NCBI RefSeq assembly: GCF_000307855.1
Contig: NZ_AJLR01000069.1
Span: 1-46,573, forward strand
Reading direction: 5' to 3'
DNA: 46,573 nucleotides
Source of the DNA: Schinkia azotoformans LMG 9581
GTDB taxonomy: Bacteria > Bacillota > Bacilli > Bacillales > Bacillaceae_J
Translations under genes and position numbers: made by a program
Shown here: in pieces, positions 22,114-29,312 of the stretch
Numbering within the stretch: the first letter of the stretch is position 1
How the letters are laid out: each line of letters begins with the position of its first letter
The notes under the pieces: generated by a model
What the model was told of the DNA's origin: nothing
Databases searched by the model: none
The model's input: the letters and a program-made list of their open reading frames with translations, nothing else

Positions 22114-24405
22114 ATGCAATTTCGAAAAAATCTTCAACAAATCATCGAACACATTCAAACTGATGAACAGTATTCAAATAATATCGTAAACTGGCATACA
22201 ATTCCGGAACGGGAGGCACAAACAGTTCCTTTTCCTGTTTCAATAGATTCTCGGCTTAAAGAAGCTTTGCAATCAAGAGGCGTTAAAGAGCTTTATACTC
22301 ACCAAGGGCAAGCCATTGATATTACTAGAAAAAGAGAAAATTTTGTGGCGGTTACGCCGACAGCATCAGGAAAGACGCTTTGCTACAATCTGCCGGTACT
22401 GCAGCAAATAATAGATGATCCGAGCAGCAGAGCATTATACATTTTTCCTACAAAAGCCCTTGCCCAAGATCAGAAAAGTGAATTAAATGAATTGATCGAG
22501 GCACTTGGGATTAACATTAATAGCTATACATACGATGGGGATACACCTTCGAATATTCGGCAAAAAGTCCGCCAAGCCGGGCATATTGTCATTACAAATC
22601 CCGATATGCTTCACTCTGCGATCTTGCCGCATCATACGAAATGGGTCGCATTATTTGAAAATCTGAAATTTATCGTAATCGATGAACTTCATATATATCG
22701 TGGTGTGTTTGGAAGCCATGTGGCTAATGTCATCAGACGATTAAAGCGGATTTGTGCATTTTATGGAAGCAATCCAATCTTTATCTGTACTTCCGCAACG
22801 ATTGCAAATCCGAAAGAGCTAGCGGAGAAATTAACTGGTGAGAAGGTGACTCTTATCGATAAAAACGGAGCGCCAGCAGGCAAGAAGCACTTTGTTTTTT
22901 ATAATCCACCCGTTGTTAACAAACCATTAAACATTAGAAGAAGTGCAACATTAGAAGTCAGAAAGATTGCAAGTGAATTTTTGAAAAATAAAATACAGAC
23001 CATCGTTTTTGCACGGAGCCGAGTCCGTGTTGAGATTCTCTTAACTTATTTACAAGGGCTTGTCCAAAAGGAGTTAGGACCGAAGTCAATCCGTGGCTAT
23101 AGGGGAGGCTACCTTCCTAAACAACGGCGTGAAATCGAACATGGTCTCCGAAATGGTGATATTTACGGTGTAGTTAGTACAAATGCGCTTGAATTAGGCG
23201 TTGATATTGGTCAACTTCAAGTTTGTATCATGACTGGCTATCCTGGGACAATTGCCAGTGCCTGGCAGCAGGCAGGTCGAGCTGGTCGGAGACAGGGTGA
23301 AGCGCTAATTTTTATGGTTGCATCCCAGGCACCGCTTGATCAATATGTTATCGGGCATCCAGATTACTTTTTTAACCGTAGCCCGGAAACAGCACAGATT
23401 AACCCTGATAATCTAATCATTTTAGTCGATCATTTAAAATGTGCAGCTTATGAGCTTCCATTTAAGAAAGGGGACACTTTTGACGGAGTAGAACTTGAAG
23501 ATATCCTTGAATTTTTAACGGAAGAACAAGTTCTCCATTTTAATAATGGAAAGTGGTTTTGGATGAATCAATCATTTCCAGCTCATAATATCAGCCTCCG
23601 CTCAGCATCTCAGGAAAATGTTGTCATTATTGATCAATCCGATGTAGCCCATGTAAAGGTCATCGGTGAAATGGACCGCTTTAGCGCCATGACTTTATTA
23701 CATGACGAAGCGATCTATTTGCATGAAGGTGTTCAGTTCCAGGTTGAAAAACTAGACTGGGAGGAAAAGAAAGCCTTCGTCAGAGAAGTTGATGTTGATT
23801 ATTATACAGATGCTAATTTAGCTGTACAATTACGGGTGTTAGAGGTTGATAAGGAGCGGGAAACAGAGTTTGCCTCTGTATCGTATGGGGAAGTCACGGT
23901 CCAAGCAATGGCGACCGTTTTTAAAAAGATTAAGTTTGACACGCATGAAAACATTGGCTCGGGGCCCATCCATCTTCCTGAAGAGGAGCTTCATACAAAT
24001 GCCGCATGGATCAGTTTAAATGAAGGCATTAAAAATAAATTGACTGATAAGAAACTGGAAGAAGGGCTTATTGGGATCGCCAATTTATTGCGGCATGTAG
24101 CCCCATTACATGTTATGTGTGATCCTTCTGACCTCCATGTTGTACCGCAGGTGAAGGCCGTACATTCCGAAAAACCGACCATTTTCCTGTATGACCGCTA
24201 CCCTGGCGGTGTAGGATTAAGTGAAAAAGTTTACGAGATTATGGAGGAATTGCTTGCTGAAGCAGAGCAAATTATCAGTCATTGTGGGTGTGAATCAGGT
24301 TGTCCATCCTGTGTGGGAATGGAAGCGACTGGAGAAGACGGAAAACAATTGTCATTAAAGCTTATTGAATTGTTTCGTGATGGACAGAAGAGAATGCTCC
24401 TATAA
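22114..24405 (+). CDS. mrfA: DNA-repair helicase MrfA (YprA)
   Basis: A 763-residue superfamily-2 helicase with a C-terminal zinc region. Walker A is TPTASGKT near residue 80, the Walker B variant is DELH at about 190, motif III is SATIANP, and motif VI is QQAGRAGRRQ. The C-terminal DUF1998-type cysteines are in CGCESGCPSC around 724-735. This is the YprA/Hrq1-like group; in B. subtilis it acts with YprB (MrfB) in excision of mitomycin C lesions. GAGGTGA precedes the ATG. In B. subtilis mrfA and mrfB are adjacent; here mrfB follows 472 bp later, with a small opposite-strand gene between them and a terminator right after mrfA. Confidence 0.93.
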   Translation: MQFRKNLQQIIEHIQTDEQYSNNIVNWHTIPEREAQTVPFPVSIDSRLKEALQSRGVKELYTHQGQAIDITRKRENFVAVTPTASGKTLCYNLPVLQQIIDDPSSRALYIFPTKALAQDQKSELNELIEALGININSYTYDGDTPSNIRQKVRQAGHIVITNPDMLHSAILPHHTKWVALFENLKFIVIDELHIYRGVFGSHVANVIRRLKRICAFYGSNPIFICTSATIANPKELAEKLTGEKVTLIDKNGAPAGKKHFVFYNPPVVNKPLNIRRSATLEVRKIASEFLKNKIQTIVFARSRVRVEILLTYLQGLVQKELGPKSIRGYRGGYLPKQRREIEHGLRNGDIYGVVSTNALELGVDIGQLQVCIMTGYPGTIASAWQQAGRAGRRQGEALIFMVASQAPLDQYVIGHPDYFFNRSPETAQINPDNLIILVDHLKCAAYELPFKKGDTFDGVELEDILEFLTEEQVLHFNNGKWFWMNQSFPAHNISLRSASQENVVIIDQSDVAHVKVIGEMDRFSAMTLLHDEAIYLHEGVQFQVEKLDWEEKKAFVREVDVDYYTDANLAVQLRVLEVDKERETEFASVSYGEVTVQAMATVFKKIKFDTHENIGSGPIHLPEEELHTNAAWISLNEGIKNKLTDKKLEEGLIGIANLLRHVAPLHVMCDPSDLHVVPQVKAVHSEKPTIFLYDRYPGGVGLSEKVYEIMEELLAEAEQIISHCGCESGCPSCVGMEATGEDGKQLSLKLIELFRDGQKRMLL

Positions 24406-24433
24406 TTCACTTTTGAATTATAGGAGTTCCTTT
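24397..24433 (+). terminator. Terminator of mrfA
   Basis: CTCCTATAATTC...(from 24397) pairs with GAATTATAGGAG (24415-24426), overlapping the mrfA stop codon, followed by TTCCTTTCT. The tail is imperfect, so efficiency is uncertain. Confidence 0.6.
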
Positions 24434-24530
24434 CTAGAAAATACTTAGCTAAGGTAAATTTGGTGACGGATTAGCGATGACTTTACGATTTCAATAGGTT
24501 ATAAGTGGGGTAACTCTTAAGTGGCAAAAT

Positions 24531-24656
24531 TTATTCCTCAGTTAAATCATCTGAATGGGTAGGTGAAGTTCTGTCTCTGCAATCTAAACATTCGCTCCTG
24601 TTTCTTTCGATAACAGATAATACTTCACCACAATTAATACAGCAATCATGATCCAT
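24531..24656 (-). CDS. 41-residue protein with two cysteine pairs
   Basis: Reading on the minus strand from ATG 24656: MDHDCCINCGEVLSV, then SECLDCRDRTSPTH, ending DDLTEE. CxxC at both ends of a short spacer predicts a zinc-binding knuckle, similar in style to small Bacillus proteins such as YhfH. GGAGGAGGT lies about 7 nt before the ATG, one of the strongest ribosome-binding sites in the window, which is the main support for a real gene. It has no recognised function. It lies between mrfA and mrfB on the opposite strand, and a perfect CcpA cre site sits 22 bp upstream of its start. Confidence 0.7.
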   Translation of the reverse strand: MDHDCCINCGEVLSVIERNRSECLDCRDRTSPTHSDDLTEE

Positions 24657-24677
24657 TGATACTACCTCCTCCAATAT

Positions 24678-24695
24678 ATTGTAACCGTTTACAAT
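24678..24695. promoter_or_regulatory. CcpA cre site
   Basis: The 18-bp near-palindrome ATTGTAACCGTTTACAAT contains TGTAACCGTTTACA, which fits the cre consensus TGWNANCGNTNWCA at every position on both strands. It lies directly ahead of the ribosome-binding site of the small gene at 24531-24656, so repression of that gene by carbon catabolite control is the simplest reading. Confidence 0.7.
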
Positions 24696-24829
24696 ACCCG
24701 GTTTCACTTAACCCCCACATTCCGAATTTAGAGGTTATTATTATTTTACACAATAAACTGAAAATTATCAATAAAAAAATTATTAAAAACTATCATTTTT
24801 TGTCTAGAACAATCTAATTTTTGTCGATA

Positions 24830-24838
24830 TGTTATAAT
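24830..24838 (+). promoter_or_regulatory. Extended -10 promoter of mrfB
   Basis: TGTTATAAT is a TATAAT box with the TGn extension, 39 nt before the mrfB ATG. It shows that mrfB has its own promoter here rather than depending on mrfA. Confidence 0.55.
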
Positions 24839-24877
24839 TCTAGTGAGATTGATAGAGTAAAAGCAGGGTGAACAACA

Positions 24878-26161
24878 ATGACATTAAAAAACAAGCTGAA
24901 TCGCTTTAAAAAACATATGGTTAACATAGAAGAGGATCATAAAGCTGCTAATATTGATAGCCTTTCTGAAATGAAGATAGTAGAGACAATAGACATTCCT
25001 CATAGGGAAAAATGGACTGAGTTCCAAGCAAAACCTTTTTATTTTGACAATCAATATTCTATCATCCGTGAAGTTTCTTACCCACTGGATTATCTCCATG
25101 GTTTCCATCGTTTTAATGAACTTTATGATGTTGTTGATCTTTGGGGGAAAAAGGCTGTTGAACATCCATTATCATTTTCAAAGGAAGAGCCTTCAAGAAT
25201 GGTGTTTTTTGACACGGAGACGACGGGACTTGGCGGTGGGGTTGGAAATACTATATTCCTTATTGGTTATGCCCAAGTATTTTCTGATTATGTTGTTGTA
25301 AAGCAGCATTTTTTACCGAGCCCAAGCAACGAGGTTGCTTTGTATCAAGGGTTTTTAACTGATATTGGTGATTATCAGTCGATGAAATTAACAACCTATA
25401 ATGGCAAGGCTTTTGATTGGCCTCAGATCAAAACAAGGCATACCCTATTACGGGATACCGTTCCCAAATTACCGGCTTTTGGTCATTTTGATTTGCTTCA
25501 TGCGGCAAGGCGCCTTTGGAAAAATAATCTTCCATCTGTCCGGTTGTCGATAGTAGAAAAAGAAATATTAAATATTAAGCGTGATCACGATGTTCCTGGG
25601 TATTTGGCACCTATGCTTTATTTTGACTTTTTAAAGGACCATAATCCAAAAGGACTTGAAGGTGTATTTATCCATAATGAGATTGATGTTTTATCTTTAA
25701 TAACGTTATATATTCATATTGCAAAAAAACTATTAATTATACCGACTATTCACACAAGCATGGAGGAAAAGTATGAAATTGCTCGCTGGTATGAAGCGGT
25801 AGGACAAATAAACCTTGCAATCAGCCTGTATGAAAACCTTGCGTACAGTCCAAATCAGGTGGCAAATAATGCAGCGAAAGCCTTGGGCGGGCTTTATAAA
25901 AAGCAAAAGCGATATGAGAAAGCTTCGCAAATTTGGACAAGATTAATAGAAAGCAATTCTGCAGTTGATGTCGAAATTGCTACTGAACTTTCTAAATTGT
26001 ATGAACACCAACACAAGGATTATGAAAAAGCGTTATATTATGCAACAATGAGCTATAATGCTTGGAAAAATAAAAAGAGAATTATACGAACTACGGCACG
26101 ACAGGAAAAAACAGCATTTTTAAAAAGGATTGAAAGACTGCAAGAAAAAATAAATTCATAA
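24878..26161 (+). CDS. mrfB: Exonuclease MrfB (YprB), RNase H-like with TPR tail
   Basis: A 427-residue protein. The middle holds a DEDD-type exonuclease domain: FFDTETTGLGGG with Asp112 and Glu114, LTTYNGKAFDWPQIKTR, and VFIHNEIDVLSLITLY supplying the later acidic residues. From about residue 310 the protein has tetratricopeptide-like helices (KYEIARWYEAVGQINLAISLYENL, YKKQKRYEKASQIWTRLIE). B. subtilis MrfB removes DNA around mitomycin adducts with the helicase MrfA. Length agrees with the family. The ATG has only a modest CAGGGTG site. Transcription probably starts at the extended -10 just upstream. Confidence 0.92.
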   Translation: MTLKNKLNRFKKHMVNIEEDHKAANIDSLSEMKIVETIDIPHREKWTEFQAKPFYFDNQYSIIREVSYPLDYLHGFHRFNELYDVVDLWGKKAVEHPLSFSKEEPSRMVFFDTETTGLGGGVGNTIFLIGYAQVFSDYVVVKQHFLPSPSNEVALYQGFLTDIGDYQSMKLTTYNGKAFDWPQIKTRHTLLRDTVPKLPAFGHFDLLHAARRLWKNNLPSVRLSIVEKEILNIKRDHDVPGYLAPMLYFDFLKDHNPKGLEGVFIHNEIDVLSLITLYIHIAKKLLIIPTIHTSMEEKYEIARWYEAVGQINLAISLYENLAYSPNQVANNAAKALGGLYKKQKRYEKASQIWTRLIESNSAVDVEIATELSKLYEHQHKDYEKALYYATMSYNAWKNKKRIIRTTARQEKTAFLKRIERLQEKINS

Positions 26162-26181
26162 AAATAGGTATTTCAATTAGT

Positions 26182-26209
26182 ACATGTACCCTTTCGATTT
26201 CATAGGTTA
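26182..26209 (+). promoter_or_regulatory. SigK-like promoter of cotD
   Basis: AC at 26182-26183, a 17-nt spacer, then CATAGGTTA (26201-26209), which fits the mother-cell SigK pattern AC-N16/17-CATANNNTA. It lies about 38 nt before the cotD start, as expected for a late coat gene. Confidence 0.6.
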
Positions 26210-26246
26210 TTAGTGAACCTGATAAAAAGAAAGGAGATTGGAAGAT

Positions 26247-26720
26247 ATGCAATGTGGACCTAAAGTATTATGCCCAATTATACACCCAACGAAATGTTGC
26301 GATGTTCATAATTTGGAGGTGTTCCAAGTACCTCATATTCATCCAACACACACAACATTCCATAACCACAAGTTATTTGAACATGTACACACGTGCCCGC
26401 ACACAGTTTCTCAAGTTTGCGATGTTGCTCAACAGCATTTCGATTGCTGTTCAGGACCTATGGGAGGTGTGGGAGTAGGACCTGGTTTTGCTGATGGCTT
26501 TGCTGATGGCTTTGCACCAGGCGTGGCACCTGGCTTTGCGCCAGGCATGGCACCTGGCTTTGCACCAGGCATGGCACCTGGCTTTGCGCCAGGCATGGCA
26601 CCTGGCTTTGCACCAGGCGTGGCACCCGGCTTTGCACCAGGCATGGTACCAGGACCGGGCATGGGTATGGCACCAGAAATGATGTTAGCTCCTCGCTTAA
26701 ATCCATTTTTTAGACCGTAA
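26247..26720 (+). CDS. cotD: Spore coat protein CotD with tandem-repeat tail
   Basis: The N-terminal 65 residues are CotD-like: CGPKVLCPIIHPTKCC, then histidine-rich VPHIHPTHTTFHNHKLFEHVHTCPHT. The protein is part of the inner coat laid down around the forespore. The second half is unusual: GFADGFAD followed by six copies of an eight-residue unit GFAPG(V/M)(A/V)P. It then closes with PGMGMAPEMMLAPRLNPFFRP. B. subtilis CotD is only about 75 residues, so the repeat roughly doubles it. ATG 26247 has AAGGAG 10 nt upstream; TTG 26238 lies too close. Cysteines in the first part could allow cross-linking. The order mrfB-cotD-ypsA matches B. subtilis. Confidence 0.88.
   Translation: MQCGPKVLCPIIHPTKCCDVHNLEVFQVPHIHPTHTTFHNHKLFEHVHTCPHTVSQVCDVAQQHFDCCSGPMGGVGVGPGFADGFADGFAPGVAPGFAPGMAPGFAPGMAPGFAPGMAPGFAPGVAPGFAPGMVPGPGMGMAPEMMLAPRLNPFFRP
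26508..26651 (+). repeat. Six tandem 24-bp units in cotD
   Basis: The unit is GGCTTTGCACCAGGCATGGC plus ACCT, repeated six times in frame with few substitutions, mostly third-position (GCA/GCG) and GTG/ATG swaps. Two shorter GGCTTTGCTGAT units precede it. The low divergence suggests recent expansion, and copy number probably varies between strains. Confidence 0.9.
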
Positions 26721-26734
26721 GTAGTATAATAAAA

Positions 26735-26770
26735 AGGAATTGGTCGTAGTATTAGACCGATTCCTCTTTA
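26735..26770 (+). terminator. Terminator of cotD
   Basis: AGGAATTGGTC (26735-26745) pairs with GACCGATTCCT (26755-26765) with one mismatch, then CTTTATTT. Confidence 0.75.
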
Positions 26771-26794
26771 TTTGCAAAAAGTCAAAGGTAGGTT

Positions 26795-27370
26795 TTGCGT
26801 TTGAGTATTTATACTGTTACAGGCTACAAGCCCCATGAAATAGGAATATTTAATGATATTCGGCACCCTGGAGTAGAATATATTAAAAAAGCATTAAAAA
26901 AGAACATCATTCAATTAATAGAAAATGAAGCACTGGAATGGGTCCTTGTCAGCGGTCAACTTGGCGTAGAGCTCTGGGCGGCAGAGGTTACGATAGAGTT
27001 ACAGGAAGATTTTCCTGATTTAAAACTAGCAATTATCACTCCGTTTTTAGAACAGGAAGCAAACTGGAAAGAGGAAAAGCAGGAATATTATCAATTTATC
27101 CTTGCCCAGGCAGATTTTGTTGATAGTTTAACAAAGAGACCGTATGAGAACCCATCACAGTTTCGAATGAAAAACCAATTTTTTATCAATAAAAGCAATG
27201 GGTTATTAATATTATATGATGAAGATACGCCAGGGTCACCGAAATATATTCTTGAAATAGCAAGGAAGAAACAAGAGAAAGACGAAACTTTTCATATTAA
27301 ATCAATTACACCGTATGATATACAGGTTTTAGCGGAAGAAGAACAGATGGAAGATGGAGAATATTGGTGA
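26795..27370 (+). CDS. ypsA: YpsA family protein (DUF1273)
   Basis: A 191-residue protein matching B. subtilis YpsA through its length: [13 protein letters not shown] near the start, [41 protein letters not shown] and [27 protein letters not shown]. The family has a SLOG/DprA-like nucleotide-binding fold; YpsA has been linked to cell division and oxidative stress, but its ligand is not established. The start is TTG 26795 with an AAAGGTAGG site, which aligns with the family N-terminus. It precedes gpsB by 94 bp, as in B. subtilis. Confidence 0.9.
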   Translation: MRLSIYTVTGYKPHEIGIFNDIRHPGVEYIKKALKKNIIQLIENEALEWVLVSGQLGVELWAAEVTIELQEDFPDLKLAIITPFLEQEANWKEEKQEYYQFILAQADFVDSLTKRPYENPSQFRMKNQFFINKSNGLLILYDEDTPGSPKYILEIARKKQEKDETFHIKSITPYDIQVLAEEEQMEDGEYW

Positions 27371-27464
27371 TGCTAGTGACAACAGTCCCATTGACATTTT
27401 ACACATATTTTGAAAAAATAGAAGAAAATAATATAGTAGGGGTATAATATAGAGGTGAATATTC

Positions 27465-27779
27465 ATGCTTTCAGATAAAGTAAAATTAACGGCTAAAGAA
27501 ATATTAGAAAAAGATTTTAAAAGTGGTATTAAAGGATATAACAAGGATGAAGTCGACCAATTCCTTGATTTAATAATTAAAGATTATGAAGTCTTTCATC
27601 AGGAGATCGAAACCCTTCAACAAGAGAATCTCCGATTAAAAAAGCAGCTTGAGGAAAATCATAGAAAAGGTACAACTCCGCCAGCTAGCAGTGTTGGTAC
27701 CGGCAATACAAATTATGATATTTTAAAACGTCTATCGAATTTAGAGAAGCATGTTTTCGGTAGTAAATTATTTGATTAA
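27465..27779 (+). CDS. gpsB: Cell-division coordinator GpsB
   Basis: A 104-residue DivIVA-like protein. The N-terminal membrane-binding domain is intact ([36 protein letters not shown]), followed by a coiled coil ([18 protein letters not shown]), a linker, and the trimerising C-terminal helix ([19 protein letters not shown]). GpsB shuttles penicillin-binding protein 1 between the side wall and the division site. GAGGTGAATATTC precedes the ATG and a TATAAT lies about 20 nt further upstream. Only 76 nt separate it from ypsC, and those hold just a terminator. Confidence 0.95.
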   Translation: MLSDKVKLTAKEILEKDFKSGIKGYNKDEVDQFLDLIIKDYEVFHQEIETLQQENLRLKKQLEENHRKGTTPPASSVGTGNTNYDILKRLSNLEKHVFGSKLFD

Positions 27780-27798
27780 AAGTACATATGAAAATGTG

Positions 27799-27845
27799 AA
27801 AAAGCTCTTTCTAAAAGACTGATGTTAGAGGGGGCTTTTTTTAGG
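27799..27845 (+). terminator. Terminator of gpsB
   Basis: AAAAAGCTCTTTCTA pairs with TAGAGGGGGCTTTTT (27826-27840) with two wobble pairs, followed by T residues. Confidence 0.82.
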
Positions 27846-27855
27846 AGCAAATACG

Positions 27856-28995
27856 ATGAGTAAAATAACGTTAATAGCAACAGCAGCCATGGGAATTGAA
27901 GCACTAGTAGCAAAGGAAGTAAGAGATTTAGGATATGAAAATGTTACCGTTGATAATGGAAAAGTGACAATTGAAGCTGATGAATCAGCGATTTGCCGCA
28001 CGAATCTTTGGCTTAGAACAGCAGACCGCATCAAATTAAAAGTGGGCGAGTTTAAAGCAACTACGTTTGATGAGCTGTTCGAAAAAACTAAAGCATTACC
28101 TTGGGGGGATATTCTGCCCGAAAATGGAGAATTTCCGGTTATTGGGAAATCGCATAAATCTAAACTTTTTAGTATTTCCGATTGTCAAGCGATCGTTAAA
28201 AAAGCAGTGGTTGAAAATTTAAAAGATCACTATAAGCGTACGACCTGGTTTGAGGAAAATGGGCCATTATTTCGTATAGAGGTTGCTTTATTAAAAGATA
28301 TAGCAACATTAACAATTGATACGAGTGGGGTAGGATTGCATAAACGTGGATACCGTGCAGAACAGGGGATTGCGCCCCTTAAAGAGACATTGGCAGCCAC
28401 CCTCGTCCTGTTAACCAACTGGCATCCAGATCGTCCGTTTGTGGACCCTTTCTGTGGTTCCGGAACAATCCCAATAGAAGCAGCGCTCATTGGTCAAAAT
28501 ATTGCACCGGGTTTTAACCGTGAATTTGTCTCACAGAATTGGCACTGGATTCGTCAGGAAGATTGGGATAAAGCCTTCGAAGAAGCGGAGGATTTAGCCA
28601 AATATGATCAAGCTCTAGATATTTCCGGCTCAGATATTGATCACAGAATGATTGAAATCGCAAAAGGGAATGCTCTAGAAGCGGGTTTTGGTGATATTAT
28701 TAATTTTAAACAAATGCAAGTTAAAGATTTCACAACAAAGAAAGAGTACGGGGTCATCGTTGGCAACCCTCCGTATGGAGAACGGCTTGGGGAAAAAGAA
28801 GAAGTGGAACACATGTACAGAGAAATGGGAAAAGCTTTTGAGCCATATGATACCTGGTCCGTCTACATGTTAACCTCGCATCCGGATTTTGAAAAATTAT
28901 ACGGAAAAGATGCAACAAAGAAAAGAAAGCTATTTAATGGCTTTATTCAAACAAATTATTATCAATATTGGGGCAAGCGCCCACAAAAGAAATGA
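27856..28995 (+). CDS. ypsC: THUMP-domain rRNA methyltransferase (YpsC/RlmL-like)
   Basis: The 379-residue product has an N-terminal ferredoxin-like/THUMP RNA-binding region (residues about 1-160) and a Rossmann methyltransferase domain. FVDPFCGSGTIPIEAALIG is the S-adenosylmethionine motif, and NPPYGERL at 304-311 is the amino-methyltransferase catalytic motif. The family makes N2-methylguanosine in 23S rRNA (the RlmL N-terminal half of E. coli); the exact site in Bacillus is inferred. TTAGGAGC precedes the ATG. Length and position after gpsB match B. subtilis ypsC. Confidence 0.92.
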   Translation: MSKITLIATAAMGIEALVAKEVRDLGYENVTVDNGKVTIEADESAICRTNLWLRTADRIKLKVGEFKATTFDELFEKTKALPWGDILPENGEFPVIGKSHKSKLFSISDCQAIVKKAVVENLKDHYKRTTWFEENGPLFRIEVALLKDIATLTIDTSGVGLHKRGYRAEQGIAPLKETLAATLVLLTNWHPDRPFVDPFCGSGTIPIEAALIGQNIAPGFNREFVSQNWHWIRQEDWDKAFEEAEDLAKYDQALDISGSDIDHRMIEIAKGNALEAGFGDIINFKQMQVKDFTTKKEYGVIVGNPPYGERLGEKEEVEHMYREMGKAFEPYDTWSVYMLTSHPDFEKLYGKDATKKRKLFNGFIQTNYYQYWGKRPQKK

Positions 28996-29004
28996 TCAAA
29001 TTAA

Positions 29005-29034
29005 AATGACCAAATCAACCGCGATTTGGTCATT
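29005..29034. terminator. Hairpin between ypsC and a small opposite gene
   Basis: AATGACCAAATC (29005-29016) pairs perfectly with GATTTGGTCATT (29023-29034). The tail is T-rich mainly on the minus strand (TTTAATTT), so it fits the small minus-strand gene best, but it lies between two convergent genes and may serve both. Confidence 0.65.
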
Positions 29035-29036
29035 CG

Positions 29037-29150
29037 TCATCTTAACATATTTACGTAAGTGTAAGCCAAGAAGGAAAAAAACATTGTGAAAACTGCCATC
29101 CCAGCGATTGTTATTGCAATATCTTTTCCAATGAGAACGAGTATCTCCAT
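29037..29150 (-). CDS. 37-residue single-pass membrane protein
   Basis: From ATG 29150 on the minus strand: MEILVLIGKDIAITIAGMAV, then FTMFFSFLAYTYVNMLR. One hydrophobic helix of about 22 residues is followed by a tyrosine-rich end and a terminal arginine. TTGGAGGTTC lies about 9 nt ahead of the ATG. The strong site, the clean hairpin after the stop, and the placement between convergent and divergent neighbours support a real gene. No family recognised. Small membrane proteins of this kind often modulate larger membrane complexes, but nothing here says which. Confidence 0.6.
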   Translation of the reverse strand: MEILVLIGKDIAITIAGMAVFTMFFSFLAYTYVNMLR

Positions 29151-29204
29151 TATAATTGAACCTCCAATAGTTATGTTAGAAAAAGTATTTACATTTAATA
29201 ACAA

Positions 29205-29236
29205 TTTTATGCTAGATTGTTCTTCCTAGCATAAAA
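29205..29236. repeat. Perfect 11-bp inverted repeat upstream of ypvA
   Basis: TTTTATGCTAG (29205-29215) and CTAGCATAAAA (29226-29236) are exact complements around a 10-nt loop. No T-run follows on the plus strand. It lies between the divergent small membrane gene and ypvA, so it may be an operator or a 5' leader hairpin. Confidence 0.6.
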
Positions 29237-29312
29237 GGATATTTGGAGAAAGACATGCTCATAATGGAAATGATATAGTAACAAAGAAGTCATTGTTAAC
29301 GGAGGAAATATT

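Noticed and set aside
24678-24695. Palindrome as a terminator for the small minus-strand gene or mrfB leader
   Set aside because: It lies upstream of the small gene, has no T-run, and fits the cre consensus at every position.
22114-26161. mrfA/mrfB as part of an anti-phage system
   Set aside because: The helicase and nuclease match the YprA/YprB repair pair in sequence and conserved chromosomal position, so a housekeeping role is the better reading.
26429-26706. Long frames antisense and out of frame over the cotD repeats
   Set aside because: They arise from the 24-bp repeat (a multiple of three keeps all frames open) and have no ribosome-binding site.
28889-29089. 66-codon frame overlapping the end of ypsC
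   Set aside because: It mostly lies within ypsC in another frame and runs into the hairpin and the small minus-strand gene.
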